Part shown: positions 46,739 through 59,689 of the stretch, one piece after another
Layout: every line of letters starts with the position of its first letter
Position numbering within the stretch: the stretch's first letter is position 1
Assembly (NCBI RefSeq): GCF_021462225.1
Contig: NC_061805.1
Span: 50,569,860-50,633,859, forward strand
DNA: 64,000 nt
From: Girardinichthys multiradiatus
Taxonomy: Eukaryota > Chordata > Actinopteri > Cyprinodontiformes > Goodeidae
Direction: 5' to 3'
Translations under genes and position numbers: made by a program
The notes under the pieces: model-generated
What the model was told of the DNA's origin: nothing
The model's input: only the letters and a program-made list of their open reading frames with translations
Databases searched by the model: none

Positions 46739-47049
46739 TGTGCTCCAAAAACAAACACTTCAACAGAACTTCACAGAAATGATTAAAACAGGACAAACAC
46801 AGCCGGAGCTGCAGCATGTGCGCTGTGCGTGAAACTTGTTAGGTTTATACCTGCGCGCGCCAACTATAAGGGGTCAAAGTAACAAAAACTTACTTGAAAT
46901 GAACTGAAGGTGTGAAATACTGAGTGCCGTAAAAACCAACATGATTAATTTTGCCTCTGTGAAAATTAGAATCTGTGAATTTGGAAGTCATTAAAATGAT
47001 AACAAGGTAAATATTATTGATATAAATATTAAAGTCATCAAATTTAACG
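46739..47049. other. Probable piggyBac 5' flank, non-coding
   Basis: Contains the presumed leader of the piggyBac gene and AT-rich DNA. A TTAA at 47044-47047 is adjacent to the foldback element, but I see no matching right-hand TTAA. Confidence 0.4.
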
Positions 47050-47534
47050 TTGCCTGTTTTCACAGCCTTGATTTTAGTGTCTCCATTTTTACTACTTCAG
47101 TTTTATCATTCATCGAGCTCACAGTGTAATTTTTGTTACTTCCGGTAGATCGGAATATAACTGCAGCCCCGGCACAACAGTGGAGTTTTGTAGTCACAAT
47201 TACCCATGATTCATTGCGGGTCGAATCAGATTGGTCGAGCTCGGGCGGCAAAGGTGGATGATGGTGGCAAAAATTATGAATAAAAATGTAAATAATCTGT
47301 TTATTTTTCCCAAATAAACATTTAAGATGGCCAACAATATCACTGCTTTACTATTGCAAGTCCATGACAATGGCCATGCATGCGAATGACTACAAGTACT
47401 CCGCTGTTGCGCATGGCTGCTGCCGTATTCCGATCTACTGGAAGTAACAAAAATTACACTGTGAATGCGATAAATGATAGAAGTGTGGTAAAAATGGAGG
47501 CGATAAAATCAAGACAGTGAATGAAAACAGGCAA
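47050..47534. mobile_element. Foldback/MITE-like element with long inverted arms
   Basis: The end ttgcctgttttca at 47050 is mirrored exactly by tgaaaacaggcaa at 47522-47534. The arms continue inward, including acagtgtaatttttgttact then tccggtagatcggaata on the left against its inverse at 47427-47462, and a weaker match through the cacaacagtggag region. They are about 110 bp of good and 150-190 bp of fair match, around a short centre. There is no coding capacity. I could not identify a target-site duplication, so the superfamily is open. Confidence 0.85.
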
Positions 47535-48667
47535 GTACTCAATAACATAAAAGTCAAAGGCTTCTTTCTAGTTAAGAGCAAAGATAATTTTTATCCAATG
47601 GCTTTAATGTGCAGATAGACCCATAAAATAAACAAGCAAATGAGCAATACAAGTCATTTGGAATCGAACCGATAGCAGTATCCCTCGCCCTTAATGCTTG
47701 TGCCGCCCCCAACAAAATGACGCTCTGAGCAGTAAGTCATTTGCCCATATCTAAAATTTACCATTGATGGTAGTTCAGTTTAGTAAAATATGAAACCTAC
47801 CAACAGAATTTCTACAAAACTGTGTGTTTGACTGATTCAATGTCACATCAGAAGAGAAATTACTGCAGCTGCCACCACATTGTACGCCCAAGGCACCCAT
47901 ATTTAATTTTAAACTTGGGGCTGGTGAAGATCCTCCATCTTTCCATGTCAAAATATCGACTTCTAGGGCCATCTTGATCCATTGCCAGAATTAGAACTCA
48001 AATTCAGACTTCCAAACAAGAAAACATGGAGCATGGGCTATCAGTACTTAGAATGTTTTTCCTTTGGGTTTTAATGGTTTTGTGTTAATGTCGCCACCTG
48101 CAGGTGTGGCAAGTTTGTTTTGGTTTGGATTGTAGAACTTTTTATCATTCATGATATGAATTTTGTTTCTGTTCAGGCCTTTTTCTTTTATACTGTTTTT
48201 TTATCCTCCACCAAAACTCCCAAGCAAGACATGACAACATGTGGACATTTTGTCTCACAGCATGTAATCCATCCTGCTGGTGTTTCCGGATTGGTGTGGA
48301 GGATTAGAAAGGTTAGGAATGACTGAGGTGTCACTGCCCACCAGGCTGACACTGACAGACGTCACACTGGGAAAATGACTGTCACATTGCCGTCCCACAC
48401 ACACAGGCACAGTGTGTGTCTGTGTGTGTGGAACATGATGTGTGTGTGTGTGGGGGGTCAGGGTCCCGGTGTGACCCCTATGCTGGATCGATAGAGGGCC
48501 TGACAGATGGCAAACTTGAGCTAGAGAATTTCTGCCACGTCCCGTCTCTGACAGACAGTGAACACACCGTGATGCTCCGCCTTGCAGCTCCCTACCTGCC
48601 CATCTCTCCAGTTCTGCTTTTTTGTCAGGAAAGTGTCTTAATAAATGATAAACCATATTATGATATA
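47535..48667. other. Non-coding, nothing firmly recognised
   Basis: TG-rich microsatellite-like stretches occur at 48411-48456. Positions 47640-48010 are non-repetitive and of unknown nature. No gene is seen. Confidence 0.45.
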
Positions 48668-48889
48668 CACACGTGGACAAAATTGTTGGTACCCCTCGGT
48701 TAATGAAAGAAAATTCCACAATGGTCACAGAAATAACGTGAATGTGACCAAGGCAATAATGAATAAAAATTCTATGAAAATGAACAAATGAAAGTCAGAT
48801 GTTGCTTTTCAAACAGGCTTTAACAGAATTATTTTAAAAATAAACTCATGAAACAGGCCTGAACAAAAATGATGGTACCCCTGAAAATA

Positions 48890-50457
48890 CAGGTCCTTCT
48901 CAAAATATTAGCATATTGTGATAAAGTTCATTATTTTCCATAATGTCATGATGAAAATTTAACATTCATATATTTTAGATTCATTGCACACTAACTGAAA
49001 TATTTCAGGTCTTGTATTGTCTTAATACGGATGATTTTGGCATACAGCTCATGAAAACCCAAAATTCCTATCTCACAAAATTAGCATATCATTAAAAGGG
49101 TCTCTAAACGAGCTATGAACCTAATCATCTGAATCAACGAGTTAACTCTAAACACCTGCAAAAGATTCCTGGGGCCTTTAAAACTCCCAGCCTGGTTCAT
49201 CACTCAAAACCCCAATCATGGGTAAGACTGCCGACCTGACTGCTGTCCAGAAGGCCACTATTGACACCCTCAAGCAAGAGGGTAAGACACAGAAAGAAAT
49301 TTCTGAACAAATAGGCTGTTCCCAGAGTGCTGTATCAAGGCACCTCAGTGGGAAGTCTGTGGGAAGGAAAAAGTGTGGCAGAAAACACTGCACAACGAGA
49401 AGAGGTGACCGGAACCTGAGGAAGATTGTGGAGAAGGGCCGATTCCAGACCTTGGGGGACCTGCGGAAGCAGTGGACTGAGTCTGGAGTAGAAACATCCA
49501 GAGCCACCGTGCACAGGCGTGTGCAGGAAATGGGCTACAGGTGCCGCATTCCCCAGACCTGGGCTACAGAGAAGCAGCACTGGACTGTTGCTCAGTGGTC
49601 CAAAGTACTTTTTTCGGATGGAAGCAAATTCTGCATGTCATTCAGAAATCAAGGTGCCAGAGTCTGGAGGAAGACTGGGGAGAAGGAAATGCCAAAATGC
49701 CAGAAGTCCAGTGTCAAGTACCCACAGTCAGTGATGGTCTGGGGTGCCGTGTCAGCTGCTGGTGTTGGTCCACTGTGTTTTATCAAGGGCAGGGTCAATG
49801 CAGCTAGCTATCAGGAGATTTTGGAGCACTTCATGCTTCCATCTGCTGAAAAGCTTTATGGAGATGAAGATTTCATTTTTCAGCACGACCTGGCACCTGC
49901 TCACAGTGCCAAAACCACTGGTAAATGGTTTACTGACCATGGTATCACTGTGCTCAATTGGCCTGCCAACTCTCCTGACCTGAACCCCATAGAGAATCTG
50001 TGGGATATTGTGAAGAGAACGTTGAGACACTCAAGACCCAACACTCTGGATGAGCTAAAGGCCACTATCGAAGCATCCTGGGCCTCCATAAGACCTCAGC
50101 AGTGCCACAGGCTGATTGCCTCCATGCCACGCCGCATTGAAGCAGTCATTTCTGCCAAAGGATTCCCGACCAAGTATTGAGTGCATAACTGTACATGATT
50201 ATTTGAAGGTTGACGTTTTTTGTATTAAAAACACTTTTCTTTTGTTGGTCGGATGAAATATGCTAATTTTGTGAGATAGGAATTTTGGGTTTTCATGAGC
50301 TGTATGCCAAAATCATCCGTATTAAGACAATAAAAGACCTGAAATATTTCAGTTAGTGTGCAATGAATCTAAAATATATGAATGTTAAATTTTCATCATG
50401 ACATTATGGAAAATAATGAACTTTATCACAATATGCTAATATTTTGAGAAGGACCTG
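48890..50457 (+). mobile_element. Inner Tc1-like transposon, structurally complete
   Basis: Bounded by caggtccttctcaaaatatt at 48890 and its inverse ending at 50457, flanked by TA at 48888-48889 and 50458-50459. The inverted repeats are long, about 210 bp, and nearly identical. It carries an uninterrupted transposase frame. It sits in the left region of the outer Tc1 and is therefore the younger of the two. Confidence 0.95.
49218..50180 (+). CDS. Tc1-family transposase, uninterrupted, DD34E
   Basis: A 320-codon intronless frame from the ATG at 49218 (context caatcATGg) to the TGA at 50178. It is a cut-and-paste transposase acting on TA sites. Residues 9-43 form the first helix-turn-helix (KTQKEISEQIGCSQSAVSRH), followed by a GRKKCGRK hook at 49-56 and a second DNA-binding region to about 110 (TSRATVHRRVQEMGYRCRIP). 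The catalytic residues are D134 (LFSDGSK), D224 (FQHDLAPAH) and E259 (SPDLNPIEN), with exactly 34 residues between the last two. The C-terminus MPRRIEAVISAKGFPTKY is complete. Two oddities: the E normally following D134 is G, and the stretch between CRIP and WATEKQHWTV is about 15-20 residues shorter than I expect for the family, an in-frame deletion. Activity is therefore doubtful despite the open frame. Confidence 0.93.
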   Translation: MGKTADLTAVQKATIDTLKQEGKTQKEISEQIGCSQSAVSRHLSGKSVGRKKCGRKHCTTRRGDRNLRKIVEKGRFQTLGDLRKQWTESGVETSRATVHRRVQEMGYRCRIPQTWATEKQHWTVAQWSKVLFSDGSKFCMSFRNQGARVWRKTGEKEMPKCQKSSVKYPQSVMVWGAVSAAGVGPLCFIKGRVNAASYQEILEHFMLPSAEKLYGDEDFIFQHDLAPAHSAKTTGKWFTDHGITVLNWPANSPDLNPIENLWDIVKRTLRHSRPNTLDELKATIEASWASIRPQQCHRLIASMPRRIEAVISAKGFPTKY

Positions 50458-50603
50458 TAATGTGACCAAAGGGACGTGTTAAATCAAGGTGTGTCCATTA
50501 ATTAGCATCACAGGTGTCTACATTCCTGTAATCAGTCAGTGGGCCTATATATAGAGCTACAGGTAGTCACTGTGCTGTTTGGTGACATGGTACCAGACTC
50601 AAC

Positions 50604-51622
<1,019 letters not shown>

Positions 51623-51654
51623 GTTAAGGGTACCAACAATTTTGTCCACGTGTG

Positions 51655-52359
51655 TATTATTACTACTGAGCCCACCTCCCCTCTTTAGAATCAGGAACCT
51701 GTTTTTGCTAAGCAGCTATCAGTCATTTATCCTAAACTAGTTTAGTTTTGTTATATTTTATGCCTGAACTCCTTCAGAGGACATCTGAAGACAAATCCAG
51801 AGGCCAGCCACAGCAGTGAGATATACAACCCTGAACCCCCGACCACAAAGAGCGTGGAGCGTGCTGAGGTTGATATGTGAGGCTCATTAACACCATTGTC
51901 TCTGTAAGGAATGGTGGACACAACAACAACAGCAGCAATAACGACAGCTACATCCATCCTGGGTGGGGATTTACGCGCTCTCCGAAAGAACCTCGGCTCC
52001 ATTTTACAACAGCTGCACTGCCAAGCTTTGACCATTTTTAATCCAGCTTTGTCGTGTATCTTCTGTCAGTAGTAAACTGAATCCTGTCATCAGTTCCAGG
52101 CCTTTAACAAAGTAGGCTTTTACTTCATTTCCTTTGTAACGGGTTTCTGTATTTTGTCGGGTCTGTAATGGCTTATTAAGGTTCCACTGTTATTGTTCTG
52201 TTTTTTATAACATTGGACTTTATCCTGTGTCAGATTTCCTAGAGAAATATTCAGACTGGAAAAGGTAATTATATCAATATCTAAAAATTATTTACCACAA
52301 AATATATATGTTTGTGGTATCTAGGTCATATATAATACATGATGCAACATGTACCTTAC
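51655..52359. other. Non-coding, nothing recognised
   Basis: No coding or repeat signature was identified. Confidence 0.5.
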
Positions 52360-52745
52360 TACATTTAGAAGACACTTTCCTGAAATTTACAGACTATTCT
52401 TCCAGAACCTAACGGTTTTGGGTACACTAGTCTGGTACTGTCATCGGCCTTACAGAGTATTTTCCTTAGTACTTTCCAAGAGCTTACAGGGTCCTATCCC
52501 ACAATTTGCTAGTACTTTAATAGAACTTATCGGGCATTATCCCATGAATTCCCAGAACTAACAGGCTTAGGGTACTCGACTGCATTATGAGTTGACTCGT
52601 AAGAAGGTACTTTCATTTACCTTACAGAGTAAGTTCCTAAAACTTTCATGGTACTATTTCATACCTTACAAGGTAATTTCCTGGAATTTACCGAGGGATT
52701 ACCTGAATGCTTTTCCTGAACTTAAAGGTGGATTTCTGTACTCTC
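52360..52745. repeat. Degenerate tandem repeat with a TTACAGGGTA-TTTCC word
   Basis: Words such as ccttacagagtattttcctt, cttacagggtcctatccc, cttatcgggcattatccc, ccttacagagtaagttcct and ccttacaaggtaatttcct recur at irregular 30-60 bp intervals. This looks like an old minisatellite with a unit of roughly 40 bp. Confidence 0.6.
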
Positions 52746-53242
52746 TAATCTACCTTCCTGGATGTTAACAGTTACTAACCTGATTTTTAACCTGGTTAAT
52801 GTGGAGTATTCTCTGGAACGTGGATATTTTTGTACATTCTGGAAAGTTTAGGGTAAAAACTGATGGAGGAAATGGGTCAATGGCTGAGAGGCGAGGTACA
52901 CCCTGGAGACAGGTCAACACGGGACAAACACCTGTTGTGGGTTGCTGTTGTAAAGATGTTGCAGTCGACTGATGAACAAACTAATTTCTAATTTCATACT
53001 AAAGGTTTCTTCAAATCCTTTTACCTATGAGCTCTAAATAAACTCCCGAAACAAACCTTTACCAAAGTTCTGTCATATCCTTTTAGGTATTAGGAGATTA
53101 TTTTAAAGGTTATGTTAAGTATCTCTAAATACTGAAACCTTTTAGGACCCATTAAGGCCTGTATAGGAGTGTGATAGCTGGAGCTTGTCCCAGCAGTTAT
53201 TGGGGGAAAGGTGTAATATACCCTGGGCTATTGTCAACAGCC

Positions 53243-53246
<4 letters not shown>
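52746..53246. other. Non-coding with two retroposon-tail scraps
   Basis: gaggcgaggtacaccctgga near 52890 and agctggagcttgtcccagca near 53180 are short matches to the teleost tail family. Otherwise nothing is recognised. Confidence 0.5.
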
Positions 53247-53290
<44 letters not shown>

Positions 53291-53292
53291 CC
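53247..53292. repeat. (CA)n microsatellite
   Basis: A CA tract with one AAAC interruption. Confidence 0.96.
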
Positions 53293-53560
53293 GTGTTTTA
53301 CTATCTTTATGAGGACTTTTTGGTTACTTCCATTGACTTCCATTCATTTTCCTTGATTTTTAGTGCCTAACCCTAACCCTAATAATAACTCAATTCATAC
53401 CCTAGTCCTAAACCTAACCCCTGTCCCAAGAACGGAAATTTGAAAAAGTGAGGACCAGGAAAATGTCCTCACTTTGTCAAAATGTCCTCACTTTGCGATA
53501 AAAATACAAAAAATGGTTCTCGCTCAGCAACAAGTACAAGAACACACACACACACACAAG
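53293..53560. repeat. Dispersed teleost repeat bounded by CA tracts
   Basis: Contains tgaggactttttggttactt then ccattgacttccattcattt, a cctaaccctaaccc segment, and two gtcctcactttg words, ending at a second CA tract (53543-53558). I recognise this as a sequence found repeatedly in fish introns and intergenic DNA. Its class is unclear. Confidence 0.6.
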
Positions 53561-54818
53561 TCATAATATTCCTCAATAATCATTTGTAGTCATGTCGCTG
53601 GATAAAAACTGCACAGCTGCTACCTGAGTGCTCAGGTGTGAATGTTCTCTCCTGTTGTTTTTAAGGCTAGACTCCTGCATGTGCTGCAAATTCTGCAAAT
53701 GCTCACTCAGTGTCAACTGCGTGTTACACATGATGAACATCTTCTAGCAAAGAAAACACTTGATGGTAACAATAAAAAATAAAAACAATCAAAATAGAAA
53801 GACCAAAACAGATGTTGAAGCAGGTTTAGTTAAGCTATCTCTCTTTCAAGGCTTTCACTCCAAGAAGAAAAGTAGAAATTTTTTATCTTTGCTCAAACTC
53901 TCACAAGTTAAGAGACTAGTGTTTCTCTCCATATATAATCTCAGAAGTTATAAAAATTAAATCCTTAATATTAAAAAAACAAGTCACAACACTGAGATTA
54001 AACCAGAGATTAAATTTTGCTTTGTGGAGAATCTGGTGCTGGATGTCTCCCAGTGGCTCCAGACCGGCCTAATGATGATCCCCAACACACTCCACTGAGA
54101 GGTCAGAGGCCAAAGGTCAACATCAGAGGCAGGGACAGAAGAATGTGGGGGGATTTATCCTCCCTACCCAGGAGACTGCCAGTTTTTTTTGTTCTTTTAA
54201 ACTGTAAAAAAAGACCACATCAACTTCAGAAGGAGGTTGAAAATCCGGCCTTAGGAGACAAATCAGTCTGTGTCTTCTGTGTAAAGATTTAGGAGGAGTG
54301 ATGATGTAGATGTGGAGATGAAGAGTGACAGCTTAGCCTTCCCTCCTCCTTTCATGAACACTGTAGAAAACAAATTCTGATAAAGATGGTTTTAGGGAGT
54401 TTAGACGTCTGTCTGCTTGATTACCATTACAACACCGCCTTTGGTTGACGAAGCTGTGTTTGATTTTGACCCATTAGCTGAAGTCAACAAAGTGATTACA
54501 GTTAATCCTGAGATTGATGATTGTATTACAGGCCAAACCAAATCAAAAGGAACCCAACTTTAGAGAACATGGATGCAAATAACGCTAGCACAGACATGAA
54601 CTACAACACTACAAGAGGCTCCAGATGGTAACGCACATTGGCTCAAAGTCTGAAAATGCTTCTCTGCTCTGATAATTCTCAGTTTTACCAATATCTCCAC
54701 TATTAGTGACTGAAATAAAAACCCAAACCTTGACAAACCCTCAACTATGCCTTACATGTCCTGAGATTATCAATCATGTACATCTTTCCAGAGATCTGAT
54801 ATTACTTATGATAATTTC
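53561..54818. other. Non-coding, nothing recognised
   Basis: No gene or repeat signature was identified. Confidence 0.5.
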
Positions 54819-54868
54819 CATCCATCCATCCATCCATCCATCCATCCATCCATCCATCCATCCATCCA
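54819..54868. repeat. (ATCC)n microsatellite
   Basis: About twelve ATCC units. Such tracts often mark the 3' end of the TCCA-tailed retroposon, but no body is visible next to it. Confidence 0.95.
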
Positions 54869-54891
54869 TACATACATAATATTCTAATCTT

Positions 54892-54980
54892 AAATGTTGT
54901 GTTTTTATTGGCTGTAAGCAGAAAATCATCATAATTAACAGAAACAAAGGCTCAAAAACATAATTCTGTGTGGAATTAAT
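54892..54980 (+). repeat. 89-bp dispersed repeat, copy B
   Basis: Gap-free match to 42128-42216 at about 86% identity by eye. Confidence 0.75.
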
Positions 54981-56669
54981 CAATATAATGTTTCACTCAG
55001 TGTTACTGAAACAAATTAACACTTCATTAATATTCTAATTTATTGAATTTGATTGTATATATGAGATGAATTAGCTCTACGAACCTGGCATAGCAAGAGT
55101 TGGTTTGTTCTGCCTTCTTGTTGTATTTTGACAAAAACATTTAATTAAGACCTGCAGACTTCCTATTAGCTTGTAAAAAAGACACAATGTCTCTTTGAAG
55201 GTTTCTAGACTTAATTCTACTGGAGTTAGAAGAAACGGGGAAATGGAGCAGAAACTTAGACGCTACAGTTAGTTTTTACCTTCAGACAGGCCATACTTTT
55301 TTATCTAGGTCTCTCACTGTCGGTTACGTTGTCTTGTTTTCTGCACATCTGTGGCCTCAAAGCTACAAATGATGTGATTATGATATATCATGTAATAGAG
55401 AAAGTCTCTTTGTTTCTGCAGATAAAAAAAAGTAAAATCAATACCAGGGAGGTGTGAAGCCTTAAGGGGCCACAGCGTCGTCTTTGGACTGACCAGGTAA
55501 GGGTTAGGCCCAGCCGGAGGTTTGACCTGCTCAGAAATGCTGATTCTACATTTAGGCTGACAGTGATGCATGTTCCAGCCTCTGCTTCCGGTTATCCTGG
55601 TACCTGAGGGCTCGGCCGAGGAAGATCAGCTGCAGACCAGGATGAGGTTAAGGATGGACGGGGGGAGAAGAAGCAAAATGAGGTGCCAGAGAGACTTATC
55701 TTATTTTTAGAACCAGCATAGACTGGGAGGAAAGGGAGGTGGAAGAAACAGAGGGAAGATTTTTCTTTATGGAAACAGACGATGAGGGGGTTGAAGACAA
55801 AAAAACTCATTAGATTCAAAAGAAAAACTCATGAATCTTAAATTCAGCATTTAATTAGTATTTTAGGTGAGACATAGTGTAGGTTTACCTACAAGTGACT
55901 GTCAGAGCACTAATGCATCTATATGTTTTTATTTTCGATCTTAAAAACCATCCAGGGTTAACACGGTAGAAAGAAAATGAAAACGTCCACTGCACTGTCT
56001 CCAAGAATATCCAAAACACTTAACAGTTTAATTTCAGAGTTAAATGTGCAACTGATTTATTTAAAGATACAGTATTTCTATTTTAATAGAAAACATTGCA
56101 TAAAAGTTTATTCTCCATTTATTTTGCTTCCAGGCAGCCAGACCTTAATGTTGGTTTGGATCAGTTGTACTCCCAAGCTTACTAAAGATCTTTTGCTTTT
56201 CCCTTAGACTTTGGCTGCTTTTTAAATCAATGTTTTGTACCCTACCACTTTTAGAGAAATTATTATTTACTGTTTGTTGTATTGTTATCATTTTTACAGT
56301 GAGACATGGGGTCACAGTTTGTTTTTAAAACCTTTAAAGAGAAAATCCAGTTAATGGTCAAAGTTCCCTGTTAGGTGAATTAACTTTGATCTATGAATAA
56401 TTGAGGCATAAAGACTCCTTACCTCAACACAGTAACTGCTGTGGTGCTGAAACATCAGACAACTAAAAGAACAAAGTTTTCTATGGATTTTTAGGCTCTT
56501 TGTTAGCAGCCGGTTGTTACAAGGAAACTACTTGTTCCTATTTATTTTTCTCAGACACCCAAGATAACAGAGCCTACCAGACAGAAAATATGGTTTTAGC
56601 ACCGACAAGGTAATTAAAAATTAGCTAATAACTGAAAACTCTGACCAAAAATAAATAAAATATTAATGA
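54981..56669. other. Non-coding, nothing recognised
   Basis: No gene is seen. Confidence 0.5.
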
Positions 56670-57240
56670 AAAGTTAATAACTCAGGTTAATCTACCTGAG
56701 CATTGCATGTTTGATCTTATATCGGTTTAGGTTAATTTAGTCAACATTAGCTTACCTTCGTTTAGCCCGTCTTAGCTTAGTGTAGCTAACCTTGGGGTAT
56801 TTGTCAAATTTTTAGCTTAATTTGATTTACCTTCTCTTATTCTCTGTTTAGACTGTCCATTCATTCACACTACAGCACACTGTAGCACACTACATGGTGT
56901 TAAGCGACTCTTTTCCTTAGCTTGATATGGTATATTTACTGTATTATTTGGAAAATATGAATTAAAAGTAGTTAAGCCTAAAGAGTAGAAATGTTTTCAA
57001 GGGCCGGATGTGTGTTGTGGTGATTGAGTGAACATTCTGAATGCAGCATCAGTTTAGCCTAGTTAAGCCAAGTCTAACCAACCCTTGTTTGTTACCTTAG
57101 CTTTGTTTATGCTACCTCAGCTTAGTTAAGCTAATGTTAATTTAGTTAAATGCAACCAACGTTAGCTTAGTTTAGTTTATCGTAGCTTATTTTGCTTAGC
57201 ATAAAGCCACTGAACAATTAATCAGCCTGATTCTTTCTAA
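56670..57240. repeat. Cryptic simple repeat built on TTAGCTTAG
   Basis: Words such as ttagcttaccttcg, ttagcttagtgtagc, gcttagttaagctaa and gttagcttagtttag recur irregularly at 56740-56830 and 57050-57200. There is no fixed period. Confidence 0.6.
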
Positions 57241-57384
57241 GATGACTGAACTACAAGCAGTTCTTTTTATATTTGTTTTTCCATCTATCAGTGTTTTTGA
57301 GAAGTTTTTGTATTCCCATCATCAGCTGCCGCGTCCTGTTTGCCATGTATTTGTAACATGTGTCAGTGTGTAAACTGAACTCCT

Positions 57385-57520
57385 TACATTGTCCGTCCGT
57401 CTGTATGTCTGTCGTCCTCCGCTACCTGAGATCAGGTCAACGGGGCAACAGATCCAGGACGGAAACCAGGACATCCCTCTCCCCAGCACACTGTACTCTT
57501 GCAGCACTTCCACGCACGTT
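57385..57520 (-). mobile_element. LINE ORF2 extreme C-terminus fragment
   Basis: On the minus strand the frame reads CAGEGDVLVSVLDLLPR, a stop, then PDLR, equivalent to the VAGEREVWVSLLRLLPPRPG end of the LINE whose upstream parts are at 27770 and 59690. A short GACAGACATACAGACGGACG tail follows. Confidence 0.55.
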
Positions 57521-59689
57521 CTTTGAATGACGTTCTAAGCCTTCTCCTTATCCACAAAACACGTGGATAATCAAACTCTCATGAATATCCCAGAATTTCT
57601 GCATCAGGTTCACTGTTCAGGATCGAAGCCCCACCGCTACGTTTGAATCGAAGGTTTGACAGTCAAATGGAGCCTCCTTTCCAGTACCCTAGAATAAGCT
57701 TTCCCAGGGAGGCAATGAAATGTGATCCCTTGATACTTGGAGCACACATTCTTAAAACTGGAGAACTTACCCCATTCCACCTTACAGGCATGGATGGATC
57801 CAGTCCTCCATTCATCACTGAAGAGACGTGTCAACGTTCAGAGCCTTTGTCAGGTTGATTCTCGTTTTTGAGCTTCAACAATCTCGGTTTTGTTGATGTC
57901 CTTGGCCTTCCCAGGGTGCTTGGACTCTACCTCCTCTGCGGAGGAAATGGTATCTGGATTGACCTGATCCTCACAGTACTTCTTCAACCCCCATGTCCTG
58001 GTTCTGTAGTCATACTGACAGAAGACAGTTGACTGAAGGAAGATGCATCTCTCTGAGAATTTAACTCCGTCTCTAAGACTTTACCAAAAACATTCATTTA
58101 AGTTGTGTTGCACGTAATTTACAATTTAATAATTGTTGTCATGGACTTTGGTCATTTATGGCATACCATGGTAGATATTTACTCTTTAGACCTGAACATA
58201 AAGGTAAATATTTTCCTGATAAGAAAATTTGTTAACCAGCTGACATGTCCAAGTCTGCGCATCAATAAACATGCAATCTGTGACAACATTACAGCTGAAA
58301 AGTTTTACTTTTTCTGGTATACGTACAGTTACACGCTTATGGTAAACAGAGGTGCACTTGGACACTTAATCAATTTAAAAAACCCTGAGGCCTGCAAGTA
58401 AAAACTGAATTTATGCTCTCATGCTCCTAAGCTATGGATCACTTAAACTTTTAACATAAACAGGCATAAAATGTCAGGATATTTTCACATAGCAAAATTT
58501 ATGAGGATGAATATTAAGCAATTTGCAGAAAGAATTTTCTCTGTTTTGCTTCTTTGACTGGTGTGTCATGCTCAGGACTGTGATGGATGATTTCCAAACA
58601 AAAAGCTCGTTTGAGTAAAACAAAACAGAGAGTCTATGAGGCGATGATGGATGGATCAGTTGGCTGAATCGCCTCGCTACATCACTGAGATTTCACTCCA
58701 GAACACGTCATACTGCTCTAAATAAACGTGAAAAACTTGACCCCCCCCCAGCACATTGAGATTGCAAGATAAGCTTACACTGACGTTTTAAAAATACACA
58801 ACCTCCCCTTTCTGCATGTGGCGCTATCCTGCACGACATCAAGCGTGAAAATTTCATTTCCGCTTCAGGTGATTGAAAATAAAAGTTCCAAAGAAGTCTT
58901 TAAAGTTGGGCTTCATCGTCCCTGTTTACAGTAAAACATATCAAGCCACTAGGAGGTCAGTCAGCCAGGAACTCTGCAAACTCAGCTTCAGTGGAGGCTG
59001 ATGGTTTCCGTTCATCACGGCACCCTAGACTCTCAGAGCAGGTTTCACTTTCAGTGCTAAAATAACATTCACTTCAGGAGTGGAAACGATCAGTTTAAAC
59101 CAAATTTCATCTTAACACAGCTGTCAAAACTATGTCGTTTTGTCCAAAATGTAGCATCAAGGTGTTCATCCTTATGCTCCCACAAGTATCCGAAAGCAAT
59201 GGCGAGGAACAGTTAGTGGAATACAGTAAACGTCACTGGATGAACAAACAGGATTTCAATTTGAGACAAAAAAGCATTGATTCCATTTTCTTTGGTGAAC
59301 GTCAGGTTTGGGTCACAGTTTGGGTCACAGTTTGGGTCAGTGGTGTAGAAATGGACATTGTTTAGTAAATGCTATAAACTGAAAGACGGATTTATGACAA
59401 AACTTGAACCTGTGGTTTTGCTGGCAAACTAAGAAATTCTGCATATAAACAGTGGATCACACTAAAACATTTATGGATAGCTTTTCCTTTTAAACATGGT
59501 TGTGTGGAGAATGTTTGAGCAGTCACTATATCTCTAGCAGTGAAAGGGAGTTCAACTTTACAGCTAACACCTACTAAGAACAAGAACTTTTCAGTAACCA
59601 TCTGAAAACAATGTGAACCTAAAACAGTTCAACTCAGCACGGTTTGTTTTTCTTCCCTTATTGCCACTGATTCACATCTAATCCACGAA
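57521..59689. other. Mostly non-coding; coding-like minus-strand pieces at 57620-58060
   Basis: On the minus strand 57640-58060 has frames reading NPDTISSAEEVESKHPGKAK and DINKTEIVEAQK, and downstream VSSPVLRMCAPSIKG, broken by stops. They have the feel of a dead transposon gene, but I cannot assign them. A short 12-bp tandem (tttgggtcacag, about three units) lies at 59307-59340. Confidence 0.4.
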
